From NCBI GenBank assembly GCA_964017145.1, contig OZ024842.1:3658001-3722000 (forward strand): a stretch of DNA of 64,000 nt, read 5' to 3'. The notes under the pieces were generated by a model that was given only the letters and a program-made list of their open reading frames with translations, had not been told where the DNA came from and ran no database searches. The position numbers and the translations under genes are program-made. Position 1 is the stretch's first letter. Each line of letters begins with the position of its first letter. This document shows, piece by piece, positions 59,055 through 64,000 of the stretch. The stretch is from Agrocybe praecox. Its lineage: Eukaryota > Basidiomycota > Agaricomycetes > Agaricales > Agrocybaceae.

Positions 59055-60335
59055 ATGTCGTACTCCCACTCGCGCACTTCCAGCATCACCGACTCGGTAG
59101 ACACTATTACCAGGCACTCCGTGGGCAAGAATGGCAACGGCGGATCGTACGCCGCCAGCCCCGGTGCGGGCACTAGGATCACCTTGAGTGGTTCCACAGA
59201 GTTTGACAATGGCAGTGGCAGCGGAATTGGCAGCGTCACTTTCGCAAGGAGGCACCCAGAATATTATATCGACGCGGCGGACCTCCACATCCTCGTACGT
59301 TGTCGTTCTTTCTTTTCTGTCCTGCAATACTCACTACTACTTTCTAATTTACCAACCCTCAGGCCGGGCGAACGCTCTTTCGCGTGCACTCCTATTTCTT
59401 TTCACGAGAATCCCCCATCTTTAGTAAACGCCTGATTCCTGCGTCGCCGGGGGACGTCAGAGAGGGAACGACAGACTCCGATCCAGTCATTCTAGAGGAT
59501 GTCAGTGCGGAGGAATTTGAGATTTTTTGTTGGGTATTTTATAACCCGTACGTGTTCCTTCCCTCCTTCCTCTCTACCCAACTCACTCACTCTAAAACAG
59601 GCAATACTCCCTCTACAACGCCCCCCTCTCACAATGGCGCACCATACTCAACCTCGCACACAAGTGGGAGTTTCCACAGATCAAAGAGCTCGTCGTGCGC
59701 CATCTGCACATGAAACCCTCCTCCGAGTTCCCGCTCTCACACAAGTTGGCTATGTATGAGCGGTACGAGGTGGATAGGAAGAGTGTGGTGCCCCTGTATG
59801 TTGAGTTGTGTGTCAGGGATATACCGTTGACTCTGCCAGAGTCTCGAGTGTTGGGCGTGGAGAGTACGTGCTTGGTTGCAGCTGTTAGGGAGCGGGTGAG
59901 GGCTTTAGGTGGGAGGGGTGTACGGGAAGATGATGATGTACGCAGCCCTGGGGGGTGGAAGAGCCCGCTTCCTGAGGGTGTTACGGAGGAAGATGTGTAC
60001 AGGACTGTGGAGGAGGAGCTGGCGAGGATGCAGGAGGAGAAAGAGACCGTGGGTGGTGGGGTGAACCCGAATTGGAATTCGAATACGGATCTGGAGTGGT
60101 TGGAGCTGGATAATTTGAGTTTGAGGGATACTCGCCAGAGTATGTTTTTTCTTCCTAAAACATGCTTTTTTATTGACTAATATTTTTGTGCTACGCAGGC
60201 CCTTCGAGTCCTACTTTGATTTCGAGCCCCTCTAGGCCGAGTACTATCAAGCTGAGGAATCTAGGACATGGTGGGACGTTGGGGAAGAGAGGTGGGCGGG
60301 TTGCCAGCAGCACGACGTCGATTGGACAGCGCTGA
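59055..60335 (+). CDS. BTB/POZ-domain protein with long N- and C-termini
   Basis: Four exons, 59055-59294, 59363-59547, 59601-60139, 60199-60335, 366 residues. After a Ser/Gly-rich lead of about 70 residues the BTB core starts: DAADLHILAGRTLFRVHSYFFSRESPIFSKRL, ILEDVSAEEFEIFCWVFYNPQYSLY, WRTILNLAHKWEFPQIKELVVRHL. Then comes the conserved C-terminal helical block typical of these fungal proteins (HKLAMYERYEVDRKSVVPLYVELC) and a Ser/Pro/Arg tail. It is paralogous in layout to the next gene, which lies 0.8 kb away on the same strand. Function unknown; probable adaptor. Confidence 0.85.
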
Positions 60336-61135
60336 GCACTCTCGTTATCCCAACGTGAAGTTCTCTTTCCTCTTCTTTCTTGCTTGTTTCCACCCTCTTT
60401 GTTTTTTCTTCTTGGACTCAGAGTACAATCATCCGCTCATCGCTGTGTATTTTTTCTTCTTGCTCGCACCCACCATCTCATCACACATGATTTCATTATA
60501 TCAATACCGCTATATTACTGTACCATACATATCTACAAATCTCGACGACCCAAATGCAATTTTTTCCCTGCTAGCAAAAAATCGCACAATGAATTTTAGA
60601 TACACTTGAAGGTCGTATAGCAATTGGAAGGGGCGGCAGCGGCCTCGAGGCATGGAAAGATGCCGGACAAATCCTTGGCATTGACAAGCTGATAGAGGCG
60701 GCTGTGGACCGTGGCTATTCTTGACTGGTGCTAGTCGTGACAAACAACCTTGCCTCCTGCCTCCATCGTGCTGTGTCCGTATACAAATAAAACAATCCTG
60801 TGCGACGATGGACGTACAAATCACATCGATAACAGTGAAGAAATAGCGGCTATTATGGTGGATACTGCGCTCCAGGCCAGGCGGCAGCCTCGTGTCCATT
60901 GTCCCGTCACGGTTGTTTCTCCCCAAGCACCGAACCCCTAAAATTCGCATCAGAAGAAGCCCACAGCCCAGATGAGAATTCTGACAATGGACATCCGAGG
61001 CGAAGAAAAAAACGTGTTTTATACACGTGTTGTTTGGGTACAAAAATCCGGCGGTAAAAGAGGGAAGAAGACGGGATAACGCAGATTCTTCTACTACGAG
61101 CCGTAGAATCAACTCACTCCCAGACGACGAAAAGG
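60336..61135. other. Intergenic
   Basis: The first 200 bases are T-rich and probably 3' untranslated sequence. A short plus-strand frame near 60610-60725 (ending AVDRGYS) and a long minus-strand frame (60510-61154) overlap each other; neither has domain or splice support. Confidence 0.45.
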
Positions 61136-63068
61136 ATGGCGTCCCCTGCGACAACTAATGGGAACATCGAGACGCTGACGAGGCATGAAGAGTATTATAT
61201 CCCTACTGGCGATTTATGTGTGCTGGTGTGTATCTTATCCGTGGTGATTACACAGAATATATACTGAAGATTCATTATAGGTCGAGCACGTCCAGTTTCG
61301 CATCCACCGATACTTTTTCGAACGGGAATCACCCTATTTCTTACATGAACTCTCCAAGCCGGGACCACAATCCGCCTTGTCCTGGTCCCCAGCAGCAGGT
61401 TCTGCTTTACCAGGCTCATCCGACTCGACATCTATAATCCTCGACAAACTCACCCCAACTGAATTTGCCCAGTTTCTCTGGGTATTCTACAACCCGCGAT
61501 ATTCGCTGTACAGTGCCGACGTGCCTGCGTGGTCCACCATCCTCTCCTTAGCTACGCGCTGGCATTTCGCGCAGGTACACGAGCTGTGCGTCCGTGAGCT
61601 CGAGCGACTCCCGATGACAGACGTACAGCGCATCAAGCTATACCACGCGAACCAGGTCGACCGCGAGGTCCTCGTGAAGCGGTACCAGGCGCTGTGCGAG
61701 CGTCCTGAGCCGCTGAGTGTCGAGGAGGGCTTGGAGCTTGGTATGGAGACGTTCGCAATGATCGCTGCGGGCCGTGAGCGCGTACGATGGAGCACAAGGC
61801 TGGCGAGTGGTGCGATGAGCCCAACGAGCCCCCCGTTGACGGCGAAACCAGAGGAGGTAGAGGACGTCGTGAGGAGCTTGTTCCATATCCCCCCAGCGAG
61901 TGCGGTGAAGAGCGAGAAATTTCCAGGTGCATTGGTATCACTTTTCATTCTTGCTATTGACAGGCTTATCTGACCTCTTTTCTTTCTTTTCGTCGTATCA
62001 TTTAAATCTATCTAGGCCAACACCAAGCTAACGGACACCGCTTCACCAACGGTACTACCTCCCACACCGCCCCACCAGCAGGAGGGAACGAAACCAGAGA
62101 AACCAGCACCGTCCCAGCCAACGGCCCAGCTCCCCAAGGAGAAACCAACACCCAAGGAGAGCAAACCAAGCCTAACGGTGAACCCAACGCAAACACCACC
62201 AGTACCGGCGAAACAGACCAAAACACCCGCGAAGGGGAAACAGGCGAAGCAGGAGACGAAGCCGCAGACCCCGTTGAAGGAGAAACCGCAGACCCCAGTG
62301 GGAGGGAAACCTCAGCCGTGGCCAGCCCAGTCTCAGGAAAGAAAGGGAATAACGGCAACAACAACAGCGGCAACAACAACAACAACAAAAACAAAAACAC
62401 AAAGACGAGAAAGTGAGGTGGTGCAGCAAAGCAAGGAAGTTGTTGAGGATAGTAAGGATAAGGATACCGTGGAGAAGGGTGATGGTGTTACAACCACGAC
62501 CGCTCCTGCTCCTGCGTCCTTGGACTCCTCCGCCTCTGACTCTGCCGCCGATCCTCCTGTTTCCGCTCCTGTTCCTCCGACCGACTCTCCTACTTCTACT
62601 TCCAATTTGAACCCTTCTACTGATACCCCCAATCCCACTGCTGATACTACCGATACTACCAATATCAAATCTCTTACTTCCACTGATCCCACCACCACCA
62701 CCGACCCTGCCTCTGCCTCTTCCACATCACCTGCTAACGACATCAAGCCTCCCACATCTTCCGAACCCGGTCCAGACTCCTCCAACTCCAACTCCACAGA
62801 CCAAACCACCGACACCAGTACCAACATCAACGCAGACTCCAAGAACATTTTCGACACCCTCAGCACATCCGGGACGTTCGGTGTGTTTGGCGAAGGTGTG
62901 TTTGGCGGACTCGGATCTGCTGGGTCTGGGCTCGAGTTCGGTTCCTCTGTATCTGGGTCAACAACGCAGGCGAATCCGTTTTCATTCGACACCGACTCGT
63001 TTATGTCGTCTGGAGGAGTGGAGGAAGGGACGACGACACCGGAGACTAATCCATTTTCTTTCCTATGA
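61136..63068 (+). CDS. BTB/POZ-domain protein with low-complexity FG-like tail
   Basis: Exons 61136-61225, 61281-61934 and 62016-63068 give 598 residues. BTB core: EEYYIPTGDLCVLVEHVQFRIHRYFFERESPYFL, LDKLTPTEFAQFLWVFYNPRYSLY, WSTILSLATRWHFAQVHELCVRELERL, then the helical block with YHANQVDREVLVKRYQALC. The tail is Pro/Thr/Lys-rich, then Ser/Thr/Asp-rich with DTTDTTN and TSTDPTTTTD runs. It ends in an FGVFGEGVFGGLG segment and two NPFSF motifs. Using the other donor at 61927, exon 2 would end at 61926 and the third exon would be read in a different frame to a stop at 62416 (378 residues). The core is certain and the tail is a choice between these. Confidence 0.75.
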
Positions 63069-63714
63069 GGTGGTGGTGGAGAAGATGGTGGAGGAAGAAA
63101 AAGAAAAAGAATCTGCAGCTGTACCAGAGGAGACAGGAGCGGAGGACGATGATCTCCTTAAAGATTTTGGGTTTTAGTTGTACATCTCTCTCTCTCTCTT
63201 TTTCCACTTTGTCCTTTTCCTTTTTCACCCCTTGATTTTTGCTTTCTCTTCTTTCTCTTTCTCTCGTACATCGTACTGGGGGCCGGGCCTCCCCTTTTTT
63301 CCTCTCACACAACTCACACTTGGGCATGTTTTTCTTGATCAAGTACATACATACATTTTTCCTGACCTACGCACACATGCATCTGATATAGATTATAGTT
63401 ACGATTTACGAGTACTCGCTGAAGATGGAAATATGAGTTAACTTGACGCTATGGTTGGATAAGTATCCAGGATTTCAGTGTCAATCGGATAAGAATCAGA
63501 TAGGAAGACGTTTTTACCGTCAATTGTCAAGATATCCTGTGTATTATATGTCTATCCAAAACAGATACGAATACGAATACTTTTGTATAAATGAAAGAAG
63601 AATAACAAGAATATGGTAGGTAGCATGAAGATTCTTGTTCTAAAATTTCCAAAGTCCCAAACCCACAGGTTGTACAAAAACCCACTCCACTCGCTACTCA
63701 AACGAACATCCATC
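63069..63714. other. Convergent 3' region
   Basis: Between two convergent genes. Holds a CTCTCT tract (about 63187-63202) and T-rich sequence, with a short acidic plus-strand frame ending at 63177 (DDDLLKDFGF) that could be an alternative end of the BTB gene. Confidence 0.4.
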
Positions 63715-64000
63715 TCACGCTTTTCTTGCGTTTGAATTGGCGATCTTAATATCCCGCATCCAGAAGTTTCGCTGACCGTGTTTGGAAGGGAAGAGAACCA
63801 CGCCGTTCCCCATGTAGTAAAAAGTATTGAAAGCTGCTCCTGGTGGTGCCATGCACTCATCTGACCGTCGAAGCAAGGAGGAAGGCAAGGGATGAGGGAG
63901 ATATACGAGACCAATTTCCTCGGACGCCTACTCGTCCAGGGTACATCGTTCTGCAGGCATTTTCGTCTGGTATTGAGCAATAGAGTTACCCGGCCAACAA
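63715..64000 (-). CDS. Unrecognised protein, 3' end, cut by window edge
   Basis: Reading leftwards from the window end: PDENACRTMYPGRVGVRGNW, an intron (donor GTATAT, acceptor GTCAG near 63885), then MAPPGAAFNTFYYMGNGVV, LFPSKHGQRNFWMRDIKI and a stop at 63715-63717. The composition (aromatic, Gly, Asn) and lack of low-complexity sequence suggest a secreted beta-rich domain, possibly carbohydrate active, but no family is recognised from this fragment. Confidence 0.45.

Noticed and set aside
60510..61154. Minus-strand frame of 214 codons between the two BTB genes
   Set aside because: No domain, odd composition (Cys/His/Leu scattered), and it covers the promoter and start of the downstream BTB gene.
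62333..62992. Minus-strand frame of 219 codons in the BTB tail region
   Set aside because: Antisense shadow of the repetitive Ser/Thr/Asp tail.

Overview
The window is nuclear DNA of a filamentous basidiomycete, most likely a mushroom-forming Agaricomycete. Genes are split by many short introns (about 43 to 70 bp) with GT(R)NGT donors and (C/T)AG acceptors. The protein families (DUF7330-type proteins, class I hydrophobin, fungal BTB proteins, NACHT-type NLRs, pogo-like transposase) fit that group. Exon models below were built by hand by matching reading frame across introns; wherever a residue count is given, all intron phases add up. No RNA genes were found.

Layout. 0.9-4.7 kb: two tandem DUF7330-type genes (minus strand). 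5.5-8.1 kb: KRI1, a ribosome-biogenesis gene. 9.1-9.8 kb: a small single-membrane-span protein. 9.97-13.39 kb: a complete pogo-like DNA transposon with terminal inverted repeats and TA flanks. 14.2-14.9 kb: a second element bounded by inverted repeats. 15.2-16.4 kb: a secreted protein that joins a lectin-like calcium-site domain to a class I hydrophobin.

17.6-53.7 kb is an accessory region built by repeated segmental duplication. It holds five co-oriented minus-strand NACHT genes (called A to E here; D is frameshifted) and one divergent coiled-coil NACHT relic on the plus strand (F). Between them, on the plus strand, lie four dead copies (G1 to G4) of a gene that carries only the C-terminal domain of the NACHT proteins. 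The duplicated units also carry pieces of a histidine acid phosphatase, a dispersed promoter-like repeat, and a 5'-truncated dynamin-like GTPase pseudogene. Short palindromic elements have inserted into this region. A low-complexity gene (32.4-34.6 kb) and a possible small membrane-protein gene (41.2-42.4 kb) sit between units.

54.4-64 kb returns to ordinary gene space: a short BTB/POZ gene, a peroxisomal dienoyl-CoA isomerase ending in AKL, two further BTB genes (the second with a long low-complexity tail), and the 3' end of an unrecognised minus-strand gene at the window edge.

How parts may work together. NACHT proteins of this kind act in fungal non-self recognition and programmed cell death in the cases that have been studied; that is an inference for these genes. 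Two signals deserve most attention: the lectin-hydrophobin fusion, and the NACHT array with copy-variable C-terminal tail repeats and its parallel family of stand-alone C-terminal-domain genes.
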